Shown: in pieces, positions 28,974-37,265 of the stretch | How the letters are laid out: each line of letters starts with the position of its first letter | How positions within the stretch are numbered: position 1 is the stretch's first letter | Assembly: GCF_000383095.1 (NCBI RefSeq) | Contig: NZ_AORL01000021.1 | Span: forward strand, 930,001-994,000 | Direction of reading: 5' to 3' | Origin: Sphingomonas sp. PR090111-T3T-6A | GTDB lineage: Bacteria; Pseudomonadota; Alphaproteobacteria; Sphingomonadales; Sphingomonadaceae | Length of the DNA: 64,000 bases | The notes under the pieces: model-generated | Told to the model about the DNA's origin: nothing | Database searches by the model: none | The model's input: the letters and a program-made list of their open reading frames with translations, nothing else | Made by a program: the position numbers and the translations under genes

Positions 28974-28986
28974 GAGACGAAAGCCC

Positions 28987-30303
28987 TCACCCGACCACCT
29001 TCGCCAGCGCATCCTCGATCGACAGCTCGACCTTCTCACCGGTGGAGCGGCGCTTCAGCTCGACGACGCCCCTGGCGATGCCCTTGGGGCCGATCACGAT
29101 CTGCCAGGGGATGCCGATCAGGTCCATCGTGGCGAACTTGGCGCCGCCACGCTCGTCGCGGTCGTCATAGAGCACCTCGACGCCCGCCTTCTGGAGCCTA
29201 GCGTAGAGATCGTCCGCCGCCGCCGTGCAGGCCTCGTCGTCGACGCGCATGTTGATGATGCCGACCTTGTAGGGCGCTACCGCGTCCGGCCAGATGATGC
29301 CGTTGTCATCGTGGCTGGCCTCGATGATCGCGCCCATCAGGCGCGACACGCCGATGCCGTAGCTCCCCATGTGCGGGATCACTTCGGAACCGTCCGGCCC
29401 CTGCACGCGCAGGTTCATCGGCTTCGAATATTTCTCGCCGAAGTAGAAGATGTGGCCCACCTCGACGCCTCGCGACTGGCGGAGGTCCGCGCCGGCTTCC
29501 GCCTCACGGGCCTCGTCGCGCTTCTCGTCGGTGGCGGCATAGTCGGCGGTGTAGCCCGACACGATCGTTTGCAGGCCGGAAACATCGTCGAAATCCACCG
29601 ACGACAGCTCGGCCGGCTTCTCCCAGTTCGAATGATAGAACACGTCGCTCTCGCCGGTTGGCGCGAGGACGATGAACTCGTGGGAGAGGTCGCCGCCGAT
29701 CGGGCCGGTGTCGGCCTGCATCGGGATGGCGCGCAGGCCCATGCGCGCGAAGGTGTTGAGATAGGCCACGAACATGCGGTTGTAGCTGTGGCGCGCGCCG
29801 GCCTCGTCGAGGTCGAAGCTGTAGGCGTCCTTCATCAGGAACTCGCGACCACGCATCACGCCGAAGCGGGGGCGCACCTCGTCGCGGAACTTCCACTGGA
29901 TATGATAGAGCGTGCGCGGCAGGTCGCGATAGCTGCGCGCCGAATCCCGGAAGATCGAGGTGATCATCTCCTCGTTGGTCGGGCCATAGAGCATCTCGCG
30001 GTCGTGGCGATCGGTGATGCGCAGCATCTCGGGGCCGTAAGCGTCATAACGGCCCGATTCGCGCCACAGATCCGCGGACTGGAGAGTCGGCATCAGAAGC
30101 TCGATGGCGCCGGCGCGATCCTGCTCCTCGCGGACGATCTGCGCGATCTTCTGGAGCACGCGCTGGCCCAGCGGCAGCCACGCATAGATCCCCGCGGCAG
30201 TCTGCCGGACGAGCCCGGCGCGGAGCATCAGCTTGTGGCTGACGATCTGCGCGTCAGAGGGCGATTCCTTGAGAACGGGCAGGAAATGGCGGGAGAGACG
30301 CAT
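28987..30303 (-). CDS. proS: Prolyl-tRNA synthetase (short bacterial form)
   Basis: ProS charges tRNA-Pro. At 438 residues this is the alphaproteobacterial form that lacks the large editing insertion (INS) found in E. coli ProS. Class II motifs are visible: motif 2 in [20 protein letters not shown] and motif 3 in [16 protein letters not shown]; the anticodon-binding domain occupies about residues 335-438. Absence of INS means cis-editing of Ala-tRNA-Pro is not expected; a separate deacylase such as ProXp-ala would be needed. First gene of the proS-lolC-lolD cluster. Confidence 0.96.
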   Translation of the reverse strand: MRLSRHFLPVLKESPSDAQIVSHKLMLRAGLVRQTAAGIYAWLPLGQRVLQKIAQIVREEQDRAGAIELLMPTLQSADLWRESGRYDAYGPEMLRITDRHDREMLYGPTNEEMITSIFRDSARSYRDLPRTLYHIQWKFRDEVRPRFGVMRGREFLMKDAYSFDLDEAGARHSYNRMFVAYLNTFARMGLRAIPMQADTGPIGGDLSHEFIVLAPTGESDVFYHSNWEKPAELSSVDFDDVSGLQTIVSGYTADYAATDEKRDEAREAEAGADLRQSRGVEVGHIFYFGEKYSKPMNLRVQGPDGSEVIPHMGSYGIGVSRLMGAIIEASHDDNGIIWPDAVAPYKVGIINMRVDDEACTAAADDLYARLQKAGVEVLYDDRDERGGAKFATMDLIGIPWQIVIGPKGIARGVVELKRRSTGEKVELSIEDALAKVVG

Positions 30304-30473
30304 CGCGGCCTTCGAATTGGGGCACCGTCACGGGATGCAACGGATTCCGCTGCTCTATTGTGTGGGGCGCAGAGTGGCAACCACAGGGGCGTATGTTGCT
30401 GAAACATCACAGGAGATGTCCATTCGATGAACACCCCCTTGAAGGCCGATGACAAGCTGAACTTTCGAGCGGT

Positions 30474-30640
30474 AGACCTTGTCCCACGAAACACAGGTCC
30501 AAGGCCGTGGTTCGGGGAAGGCTAAGGCCCCGTGGTCCCGTTTCTGAGGGGGGATGGGAACCACGTGCGGGCCGAAAGCCAAAAGGGGGCTGACGAGCAT
30601 TCGTCACGCGGGACGCCCAGGTCGCAAGGCCTGGGCGTTT
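30474..30640 (+). ncRNA. Structured RNA with terminator, possibly 6S RNA
   Basis: The 394-base gap between proS and the next gene has no credible ORF but rich RNA structure on the plus strand. Paired segments nest around a centre: GACCT (30475-30479) with AGGTC (30619-30623), GTCCC (30481-30485) with GGGAC (30610-30614), and CGTGGTTC (30506-30513) with GAACCACG (30558-30565). A small TGACGA/TCGTCA hairpin lies on the 3' side. This gives a long rod with an internal bubble, like 6S RNA, which sequesters sigma-70 RNA polymerase. The end is a perfect 9-bp hairpin, ACGCCCAGG/CCTGGGCGT, followed by TTT (30613-30640). A TTGAAG at 30439-30444 is a possible -35. The 6S identity is a guess from shape; a structured RNA is better supported. 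Confidence 0.45.
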
Positions 30641-30697
30641 CGACAGGGAGCCCATCCTGCGGCGGAGCGTTCAGGCGCTTCGCCGCAGGAGCTTTCC

Positions 30698-30859
30698 ATG
30701 ATGACCCAGCATCCCAAGCCGGACGATCCGACGCGCAAGCCCGTCGACGATCCCGTGCCGACGCCCATAGATCCGCCGATCGTCTCGCCCAGCGACCCGC
30801 CGGCCCAGCCCAGCGAGCCGCCCGCGACGCCGCCCTCCCCGCAACCGCAGGAGAATTGA
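30698..30859 (+). CDS. Small proline-rich protein
   Basis: A 53-residue protein, about 40% proline, with repeating DPP/SPP/EPP units (DPPIVSPSDPPAQPSEPPAT). An AGGAG ribosome site at 30688-30691 is spaced correctly before tandem ATGs at 30698 and 30701. It has no signal peptide, membrane segment or fold; it should be extended and disordered. Low-complexity GC-rich frames can arise by chance, but the good ribosome site and strongly non-random composition favour a real gene. It begins about 60 bases after the ncRNA terminator. Confidence 0.5.
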   Translation: MMTQHPKPDDPTRKPVDDPVPTPIDPPIVSPSDPPAQPSEPPATPPSPQPQEN

Positions 30860-30887
30860 GCGCTCGCTTTACCGGGCGCTAACCGGG

Positions 30888-31094
30888 ATGTGGCATATCG
30901 GGGCCATGCTGCCCATCCGCACCCGTTCGATCTTCAGGAGCCGCTGGATCGCGCTGCTCTGGGCCGCCGGCATCATCTGGACGGCGGTGGAGTTCGCAGG
31001 CGGCCAGCCCAAAAACGACACCGCCGCCAACGCCAGCAGCAACGATGACGTTGCGGCGACGCAAGCGGCGATGAACGCTTTGGGAATCCAGTAA
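30888..31094 (+). CDS. Small single-TM protein
   Basis: A 68-residue protein (62 if it starts at the second Met, 30906) with a basic N terminus (MLPIRTRSIFRSR), one membrane segment (WIALLWAAGIIWTAVEFA) and a polar tail (NDTAANASSNDDVAATQAAM) that would be periplasmic. It ends 3 bases before the convergent pyrG stop. No family is recognised and no strong ribosome site is seen, so the start is uncertain. Confidence 0.5.
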   Translation: MWHIGAMLPIRTRSIFRSRWIALLWAAGIIWTAVEFAGGQPKNDTAANASSNDDVAATQAAMNALGIQ

Positions 31095-31097
31095 GGA

Positions 31098-32735
31098 TCA
31101 GACCAGGCGGGAGTGCTTCACCGCCGCTTCGATGAAGCTCTTGAACAGCGGATGCGGATCGAACGGCTTGGACTTCAGCTCCGGGTGGAACTGCACGCCG
31201 ACGAACCAGGGGTGATCCGGCCGCTCGACGATCTCGGGCAGCTCGCCGTCGGGCGACATGCCGGAGAAGGCCAGGCCGCCCTTTTCGAGCGCATCCTTGT
31301 AGTGGACGTTCACCTCGTAGCGGTGACGATGACGCTCGGAGATGGCCGTGCCGCCATAGATCGACGCGACATGGCTGTTGCCCGCGAGCCTGGCGTCATA
31401 GGCGCCCAGCCGCATCGTGCCGCCGAGATCGCCGCCGGCTTCGCGCTTCTGGAGGCCGTCCGCGGTCATCCACTCGGTGATGAGGCCGACGACGGGCTCT
31501 TCGGTCGGGCCGAACTCGGTGGTGGAGGCCTTCTCGATGCCCGCGGTGTTCCGCGCGCCCTCGATGCAGGCCATCTGCATGCCGAGGCAGATGCCGAAGA
31601 AGGGCACGCCCCTCTCGCGCGCGAACCGGACGGACGAGATCTTGCCCTCCGACCCGCGCTCGCCAAAGCCGCCGGGGACGAGGATGCCGTGCATCGGCTC
31701 CAGCGCCGGCGCGAGATCCGCCTCCGGCCCCTCGAACAGCTCGGCGTCGAGCCAGCGGACATTGACCTTCACCCGGTTGGCGATGCCGCCATGGACGAGC
31801 GCTTCCTGGAGCGACTTATAGGCGTCCTTCATGCCGGTGTATTTGCCGACGACGCCGATCGTCACCTCGCCCTCGGGGTTGGCGATGCGATCGGTGACGT
31901 CTGCCCAGCGGCGCATGTCCGGCGCGATGGTGTCGGGATCGATGTCGAAAGCACGCAGCACCTCGGCGTCGAGGCCCTCGGCATGGTATTGCGCCGGAAC
32001 GCCGTAGATCGTCTCGGCGTCGAGCGCCGGGATGACCGCTTCGGGGCGCACGTTGCAGAAGAGCGCGATCTTGGCGCGCTCGCCCGCCGGGAGCGGCATC
32101 TCGCAACGGCAGACCAGCACGTCCGGCTGGATGCCGAGCGCAGTCAGGTCGCGGACGCTGTGCTGCGTCGGCTTGGTCTTCAGCTCGCCGGCCGCCGCGA
32201 TGTACGGCACCAGCGTCAGGTGGACGAAGATCGACTGGTTGCGGCCGAGATCGTTCTTGAGCTGGCGGATCGCCTCCATGAAGGGCAGCGATTCGATGTC
32301 GCCCACCGTGCCGCCGATCTCGCAGAGCACGAAATCGAGGTCATCGGTGTCGGCGCGCGCGAACGCCTTGATGGCGTCCGTCACGTGCGGGATCACCTGG
32401 ACGGTCGCGCCCAGATAGTCGCCACGACGCTCCTTGGAGATGATCGTCTGGTAGATCCGGCCCGAGGTGACATTGTCGCTCTGCCGCGACGGAACGCCGG
32501 TGAAACGCTCGTAATGCCCGAGGTCGAGATCGGTTTCGGCCCCATCGTCGGTCACATAGACCTCGCCGTGCTGATACGGGCTCATCGTGCCCGGATCGAC
32601 GTTCAGATAGGGATCGAATTTACGGATGCGGACCCGATAGCCACGCGCCTGGAGGAGAGCGGCAAGCGATGCCGCCATGAGACCTTTGCCAAGCGAGGAG
32701 ACCACGCCGCCGGTGATGAAGATGAACCGCGCCAT
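31098..32735 (-). CDS. pyrG: CTP synthase
   Basis: PyrG aminates UTP to CTP using glutamine. The 545-residue chain has the N-terminal amidoligase domain ([20 protein letters not shown], the P-loop-like start) and a C-terminal class I glutamine amidotransferase domain with the nucleophile in [11 protein letters not shown] and the His-Glu pair in [18 protein letters not shown]. Length is typical. It follows secG on the same strand, after the secG terminator, with about 120 bases between that hairpin and its start. Confidence 0.97.
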   Translation of the reverse strand: MARFIFITGGVVSSLGKGLMAASLAALLQARGYRVRIRKFDPYLNVDPGTMSPYQHGEVYVTDDGAETDLDLGHYERFTGVPSRQSDNVTSGRIYQTIISKERRGDYLGATVQVIPHVTDAIKAFARADTDDLDFVLCEIGGTVGDIESLPFMEAIRQLKNDLGRNQSIFVHLTLVPYIAAAGELKTKPTQHSVRDLTALGIQPDVLVCRCEMPLPAGERAKIALFCNVRPEAVIPALDAETIYGVPAQYHAEGLDAEVLRAFDIDPDTIAPDMRRWADVTDRIANPEGEVTIGVVGKYTGMKDAYKSLQEALVHGGIANRVKVNVRWLDAELFEGPEADLAPALEPMHGILVPGGFGERGSEGKISSVRFARERGVPFFGICLGMQMACIEGARNTAGIEKASTTEFGPTEEPVVGLITEWMTADGLQKREAGGDLGGTMRLGAYDARLAGNSHVASIYGGTAISERHRHRYEVNVHYKDALEKGGLAFSGMSPDGELPEIVERPDHPWFVGVQFHPELKSKPFDPHPLFKSFIEAAVKHSRLV

Positions 32736-32856
32736 GGGAGTCGGGCCTTAACGGGTGAAGGGATGTGGAGGCAAGACAGCGACTCCAAATACACACACGA
32801 CGAGACGATGGTCGCCTTCAGGAGGGGGCCTGAAGCGCGATCGCAACGCCACGACA

Positions 32857-32888
32857 AGAAAACGCCCGCACCATCACGGCGCGGGCGA
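32857..32888 (-). terminator. Rho-independent terminator after secG
   Basis: On the minus strand CGCCCGC and GCGGGCG form a 7-bp stem, closely followed by TTTTCTT. It lies about 30 bases after the secG stop and separates secG from pyrG. Confidence 0.7.
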
Positions 32889-32916
32889 GAGCGAAACGGC
32901 CGGGAGGCCGGAAGGA

Positions 32917-33564
32917 TTACGGCTGCGGAATGCTGCCGTTGGCGGGCGCCGTGGTGGCCGGAGCCGGCGGCGCGAGATTGAGCGTCGGGACCGGCTTGGC
33001 CGCGGCGGGGGCCGGCGCCGGAGTCGGCGGGGTGACGACCGGAGCGGCCGCCTTGTGGGCCGAGCTTCCGCCCGAAACGCCACCGATGCCGATGTTGCCG
33101 CTGTTCGCCGTCACCTTGCCGGTGTCGATCGTCTTGAGGCTGGAGGCGGTCGGCGCGACGCGGACAGGCTTGGGAGCCGGCGCGGCCTCGGCCGGAGCCG
33201 GCTGCGGCGCGGTCGCCGGAGTGGCGGCGGGCGCGCCCATCATCGGGATGCCGGTCGCCGGAAGAGCTGCCGGAAGCGGCGCGGTGATCGTGCCGGGCGT
33301 GCCCTGATTCTGGAGGCTGGTGTCGATCTTGCCGGCCGAGTTGCGCATCGAGGCGACGGTCGCCAGCACGAAGGCCATCACGACGAACAGCGTCGCCAGC
33401 ACCGAGGTGGCGCGGGTGAGGAAGTCGGCCGCGCCGCGCGCGGTCATCAGCCCGGCGGGGCCGCCGCCCATGCCGAGCCCGCCACCTTCGGACCGCTGCA
33501 TCAGGATCACGGTGACGAGCGCCGCCGCGATCAGCGCATGAATGACGAGCAGGAAGGTGAACAT
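32917..33564 (-). CDS. secG: SecG translocase subunit with long Pro/Ala-rich tail
   Basis: SecG is the small SecYEG subunit. Residues 1-75 are standard: membrane segment FTFLLVIHALIAAALVTVIL, the cytoplasmic MQRSEGGGLGMGGG loop, then RATSVLATLFVVMAFVLATV. Unlike E. coli SecG (about 110 residues) this one is 215 residues, with roughly 140 residues of Pro/Ala/Thr-rich, low-complexity tail (APAEAAPAPKPVRVAP and similar). Long tails occur in alphaproteobacterial SecG, but this one is at the long end and would be disordered. The start is ATG 33564, where the first membrane segment begins; upstream codons in frame look non-coding. Confidence 0.9.
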   Translation of the reverse strand: MFTFLLVIHALIAAALVTVILMQRSEGGGLGMGGGPAGLMTARGAADFLTRATSVLATLFVVMAFVLATVASMRNSAGKIDTSLQNQGTPGTITAPLPAALPATGIPMMGAPAATPATAPQPAPAEAAPAPKPVRVAPTASSLKTIDTGKVTANSGNIGIGGVSGGSSAHKAAAPVVTPPTPAPAPAAAKPVPTLNLAPPAPATTAPANGSIPQP

Positions 33565-33920
33565 CGGTCGGACGATCTCTTCGGCAAAAGCGAGTGCGCC
33601 CGAACGCAACGTCCGGACGGCCAAGCCCGCTCCCTAGCGAAGGTGGGCGACGAGTTCAATGCGATGCGCGGGCCGACATGCCATCGCCGGCGGGAATGCG
33701 GCCCGTCCGCCCGGCAATCCGCGCCGCGGGCCAGCGATATCGCCACGGCAACCTTGTTCACGCGCTTGGGAGGAACCTGTTAACCTGTTACGACGAAAGG
33801 ACAATTCCATACATCTCGATAATCGGGGAAATATTTTCGGGTGAGAAGGACGCGCCTGCTCCGAACCGGATCGATGGATCGACGCGGAAGGCCGGCGGCG
33901 GGCGACGCCGTGCGCCATCG
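33565..33920. other. Intergenic region between divergent secG and PilZ gene
   Basis: This 356-base gap holds promoters for both flanking genes and no credible gene. On the plus strand TTGTTC (33754-33759) and CTGTTA (33777-33782) are 17 bases apart and could drive the PilZ gene. The octamer AACCTGTT is repeated directly in tandem at 33774-33789, across that -10. The segment 33780-33840 is clearly more AT-rich than its surroundings. No tRNA-like fold or terminator is seen. Confidence 0.4.
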
Positions 33921-34403
33921 ATGATGAAACCACGGGAACCGCGCCGGAAGGTGCTGATTCAAGCCCGGATGCGGATGGGCGCTTCCTGGTCGGACATCGT
34001 CATCCACAACATCTCCTCGCGTGGGATGATGGTGAGGACCGAACAGCCGCCCGAGCCCGGCACCTATGTCGAGATCCGGCACGGGATGCAGACCATCGTC
34101 GGCCGCGCCGTCTGGCGGACGGTGCGCAATTTCGGCATCCGGACGCAGGATCGCATCGACATGGAAGCCCTTGCCAGCGGTCAGGATTCGCCCGCCGCAC
34201 AGCGCCCTGCCCCGTCCGACCAGCGCGCTGCCCCGGACGTCGCCTTCAGGGCCACGAGAAGCCGGCAGACCTCTGCCCTGCTGCAATATATCCTGATCGG
34301 CGTGGTCGGCCTCACGGCCGCCGGCTTCGCCGCGCGCGAGGTCTATGTCCTGCTGACGCGGCCGCTCGCCACGGTGACGTCTCACCTCTCGAACGGCGGC
34401 TGA
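33921..34403 (+). CDS. PilZ-domain protein with C-terminal membrane anchor
   Basis: A 160-residue protein. Residues about 3-85 form a PilZ domain, the c-di-GMP-binding fold, with an Arg-rich start (REPRRKVLIQARMRMG) and the N-x-S-x-x-G motif in HNISSRGMMV. A polar linker follows, then one membrane segment (LLQYILIGVVGLTAAGFAA) near the C terminus. The RxxxR element before the first strand is present in REPRR, so ligand binding is plausible but unproven. The start is tentative: tandem ATGs at 33921/33924 without a clear ribosome site; the frame is open further upstream. Convergent with tpiA. Confidence 0.75.
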   Translation: MMKPREPRRKVLIQARMRMGASWSDIVIHNISSRGMMVRTEQPPEPGTYVEIRHGMQTIVGRAVWRTVRNFGIRTQDRIDMEALASGQDSPAAQRPAPSDQRAAPDVAFRATRSRQTSALLQYILIGVVGLTAAGFAAREVYVLLTRPLATVTSHLSNGG

Positions 34404-34428
34404 CCGGGCGGGAGGCATTCCCGCCCGG
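34404..34428. terminator. Bidirectional hairpin between PilZ gene and tpiA
   Basis: A perfect 10-bp inverted repeat (CCGGGCGGGA / TCCCGCCCGG, 5-base loop) lies exactly between two convergent stops. No T-run follows on either strand. Confidence 0.55.
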
Positions 34429-34436
34429 CCCCGCCG

Positions 34437-35174
34437 TCAGGCAGCCGCCTCTATGATCGGGGCGAAGGCCGCCGCCGTCAGGCTCGCGCCGCCGACCAGC
34501 ACGCCGTCGACATTGGGCACGTCCAACACCTCGGCGATGTTCGCGGCCGTGATCGAGCCGCCATAGAGGATGCGGATCGCCTCAGCCCTTTCCGCCCCCA
34601 GCAGCTCGCGCAGCACGCCCCGGATCAAACCATGCACCGCGCCGATATCCTGCATCGACGGCGTGCGACCCGTGCCCACCGCCCAGATCGGCTCATAGGC
34701 GACGACCAGCGCGTCCCCGCCCGCCACCGGCAGCGAGCCGCGCAACTGCGTCTCGACCCGCTCCGCCGCCTTGCCGGCGTCGCGCTCCGCCTCGCTCTCG
34801 CCGACGCAGACGATCGCCGCGAGCCCAGCCGCGATCGCGGCCTCGGCCTTGCCCTTCACCTCCGGGTCGGTCTCGTGCTGGGCGGCGCGGCGCTCGCTAT
34901 GGCCGACGATGGCGAGCGTGGCGCCCGCCTCCTTCAGCATCCCGGCTGAAATGCAGCCCGTGTACGGCCCGCTGATCCCCGAATGGCAATCCTGCCCGCC
35001 GATGATGAGCGAAGGCTGACGCGCGACGGCGCGCTCGATCAGCGTGAAGGGCGGACAGATCACGACATCGACATCCGGGGCCGCCTTGGCCGCCGCGGCA
35101 ATGCCGTCCAGCTCCGCAAGACTTTCGCGGTCGCCGTTCATCTTCCAGTTTCCGGCGATCAGCCGTCTGCGCAT
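34437..35174 (-). CDS. tpiA: Triosephosphate isomerase
   Basis: TpiA interconverts DHAP and glyceraldehyde-3-phosphate. The 245-residue barrel has the catalytic Lys in AGNWKMNG, the electrophile His in IVGHSERR, the base Glu in VAYEPIWAVGTG, and the phosphate loop LYGGSI. Two ATGs are six bases apart; the second (35174, MRRRLIAG) has AAGGGG at the better spacing and is used here. It is divergent from ppiD. Confidence 0.96.
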   Translation of the reverse strand: MRRRLIAGNWKMNGDRESLAELDGIAAAAKAAPDVDVVICPPFTLIERAVARQPSLIIGGQDCHSGISGPYTGCISAGMLKEAGATLAIVGHSERRAAQHETDPEVKGKAEAAIAAGLAAIVCVGESEAERDAGKAAERVETQLRGSLPVAGGDALVVAYEPIWAVGTGRTPSMQDIGAVHGLIRGVLRELLGAERAEAIRILYGGSITAANIAEVLDVPNVDGVLVGGASLTAAAFAPIIEAAA

Positions 35175-35249
35175 GTCCATTCCCCTTATATTCTTTCTGT
35201 TCTGGGCTCGTCCGATAGCGGCGAGGGCACGCTTGTGCCAGCGCCTCGC

Positions 35250-35278
35250 TTGAAGGGCGCGCGCTCGCCTTCTAAGGG
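35250..35278 (+). promoter_or_regulatory. Probable promoter of the ppiD-trpE transcript
   Basis: TTGAAG (35250-35255) and TAAGGG (35273-35278) are separated by 17 bases and lie about 30 bases before the ppiD start in the tpiA/ppiD divergent gap. The match to sigma-70 boxes is moderate. Confidence 0.4.
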
Positions 35279-35309
35279 AAACGCATCCGATCCTTTACCG
35301 GGAACCCGC

Positions 35310-37265
35310 ATGATCGCTTTCTTTCGCCGTACCCTCGCCTCCAAGCTGGCGCTGGGCCTCCTTGGCCTGATCATGCTCGCGTTCATCATCACGGGCGTCT
35401 TCACGCACGAGATGCCCGGAGGCTCCACCCGCAGCGGGCCGACCGGTGGCGACCTTGCGACCATCGGTGACGAGACGATCACCGCCAACGACATGGAGCA
35501 GCGCATCCGCAGCCAATATGCCCAGGCCGTGCAGCAGCAGCCCGGCCTCGATATGGCGACCTTCGTGGCGCAGGGCGGCTTTGCGGCGGTCGTCGATCAG
35601 GTGATCGGCGGCGCCGCGCTCGACCATTTCGCGCAGTCGCTCGGCCTCGCCGCCAGCAAGCGCCAGATCGACGGCCAGATCGCCGCGATCCCGGCCTTCC
35701 ACGGCGTCGACGGCAAGTTCGACCAGAAGGCCTATCTGGCGGTTCTCGCCCAGCAGCGGCTGACCGATGCGGCCGTCCGCTCCGATATCCGCTCCGATCT
35801 GGTGCGCAAGATGCTCTATCTCCCCGTCACCGGCGCGATGACGCTGCCGGACGGGCTGGTCCGCCCCTATGCCAATCTCATGGTCGAGCAGCGTTTCGGC
35901 TCGATCGGCTTCGTGCCCATTGCGCTCACGGGCGGCGGCGCGGCGCCGACCGATGCGGAGCTTCAGGCCTTCTACAAGGCGCATATCGCCGCCTACACCA
36001 CGCCCGAGCGCCGCGCGCTGCGCTATGCGCCGATCGGCCGCGACCAGGTCGCCGCCGCCGCGACGCCGAGCGAGACGGACATCCGCAAGGCCTATGATTC
36101 GGCCACCGACAAGTACGCCGCGCGCGAGACCCGCGACCTGTCGCAGGTCGTGCTCGATTCGCAGGCCAAGGCGCAGGCCTTCAAGGCCGCCGTCGCGGGC
36201 GGCAAGAGCTTCGCGGATGCCGCCAAGGCCGCCGGCTTCAGCGCCGCCGACATCGCCATCGGCACCAAGAGCCAGACCCAGTTCGCGCAGCAGACTTCGG
36301 CCGGCGTCGCCGCCGCCGCCTTCGCGCTGGCGCAGGGCGCGGTGAGCGATCCGGTGAAGTCGGACTTCGGCTGGCACGTCGTGAAGGTGAACGGCATCAC
36401 GCGCATCCCCGCCACGACGTTCGAGGCCGCCCGCCCGCAGATCGCCGCCGACCTCACCAAGCAGAAGCAGGATCAGGCGCTGTCCGATCTCGTCGGCAAG
36501 GTGCAGGACGCGCTCGACGGTGGCCAGGGCTTCGCGGACATCGTGAAGACCAACAATCTCGCCGTCACCGAGACGCCGGCCGTCACGCCCACCGGCATCG
36601 CGCCCGACCAGCCCGCCTTCAAGCCCGCGCCGGAGCTTCAGCCGCTCCTCGCCGCCGGCTTCAAGGCCAGCCCGGACGAGGCCCCCACCGTCGAGACGAT
36701 CCAGCAGGGCGAGCGTTACGCGCTGCTCTCGGTCGCCAAGGTGATCCCGGCCGCGCCGATCGCCTTCGCGCAAGTGAAGGATCGCGTCACGGCCGACTTT
36801 GGCGCCTCGCGCGCCAATGATCGCGCCAAGGCGATCGCCACCGCGATCCAGAAGAAGATCGAGGCTGGCACCCCCGTCGCCGACGCCTTCAAGGCCGCGC
36901 CGGTCAAGCTGCCCGAGGTCCACCAGACCAACGGCCGCCGCATGGAGCTGGCCCAGATGCAGGGCCGCGTCCCGGCTCCGCTCGCGGCGCTGTTCCGTGC
37001 GCCGGTGGGCGGCACGCGCCTCGTCGCCGCCGAGAATGGCAGCGGCTGGTATATCGTCCATGTCGACAAGGTGGAGGCCGCCGACGACAAGACGGTCGCG
37101 CCCGCCATCGCCGCCTCGCGCCGCGATCTCGTCGAATCCGCGACGGGCGAATATCTGGAGCAGCTCGCCGGCGCCGCGAAGATCGCGGTCGGCACGCACC
37201 GCAATGAGGCGACCATCGCCCAGCTCCGCGCGCGTCTGCTCGGCGCCACCCCGGTCGCGCAGTGA
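35310..37265 (+). CDS. ppiD: PpiD-like periplasmic peptidyl-prolyl isomerase / chaperone
   Basis: A 651-residue membrane-anchored parvulin-family folding factor. One membrane segment (SKLALGLLGLIMLAFIITGV, about residues 11-30) is followed by a SurA_N-type chaperone domain (about 45-200), a parvulin PPIase region (about 235-365, ending QGAVSDPVKSDFGWHVVKV) and a further C-terminal region. PpiD works at the exit of SecYEG on newly secreted proteins. The start is ATG 35310. Its stop overlaps the trpE start (GTGA). The ppiD-trpE linkage recurs in sphingomonads and other alphaproteobacteria. Confidence 0.92.
   Translation: MIAFFRRTLASKLALGLLGLIMLAFIITGVFTHEMPGGSTRSGPTGGDLATIGDETITANDMEQRIRSQYAQAVQQQPGLDMATFVAQGGFAAVVDQVIGGAALDHFAQSLGLAASKRQIDGQIAAIPAFHGVDGKFDQKAYLAVLAQQRLTDAAVRSDIRSDLVRKMLYLPVTGAMTLPDGLVRPYANLMVEQRFGSIGFVPIALTGGGAAPTDAELQAFYKAHIAAYTTPERRALRYAPIGRDQVAAAATPSETDIRKAYDSATDKYAARETRDLSQVVLDSQAKAQAFKAAVAGGKSFADAAKAAGFSAADIAIGTKSQTQFAQQTSAGVAAAAFALAQGAVSDPVKSDFGWHVVKVNGITRIPATTFEAARPQIAADLTKQKQDQALSDLVGKVQDALDGGQGFADIVKTNNLAVTETPAVTPTGIAPDQPAFKPAPELQPLLAAGFKASPDEAPTVETIQQGERYALLSVAKVIPAAPIAFAQVKDRVTADFGASRANDRAKAIATAIQKKIEAGTPVADAFKAAPVKLPEVHQTNGRRMELAQMQGRVPAPLAALFRAPVGGTRLVAAENGSGWYIVHVDKVEAADDKTVAPAIAASRRDLVESATGEYLEQLAGAAKIAVGTHRNEATIAQLRARLLGATPVAQ

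Noticed and set aside
30407-30655. An 82-codon minus-strand frame through the proposed ncRNA
   Set aside because: No ribosome site or homology; the base pairing on the plus strand and the terminator explain the sequence better.
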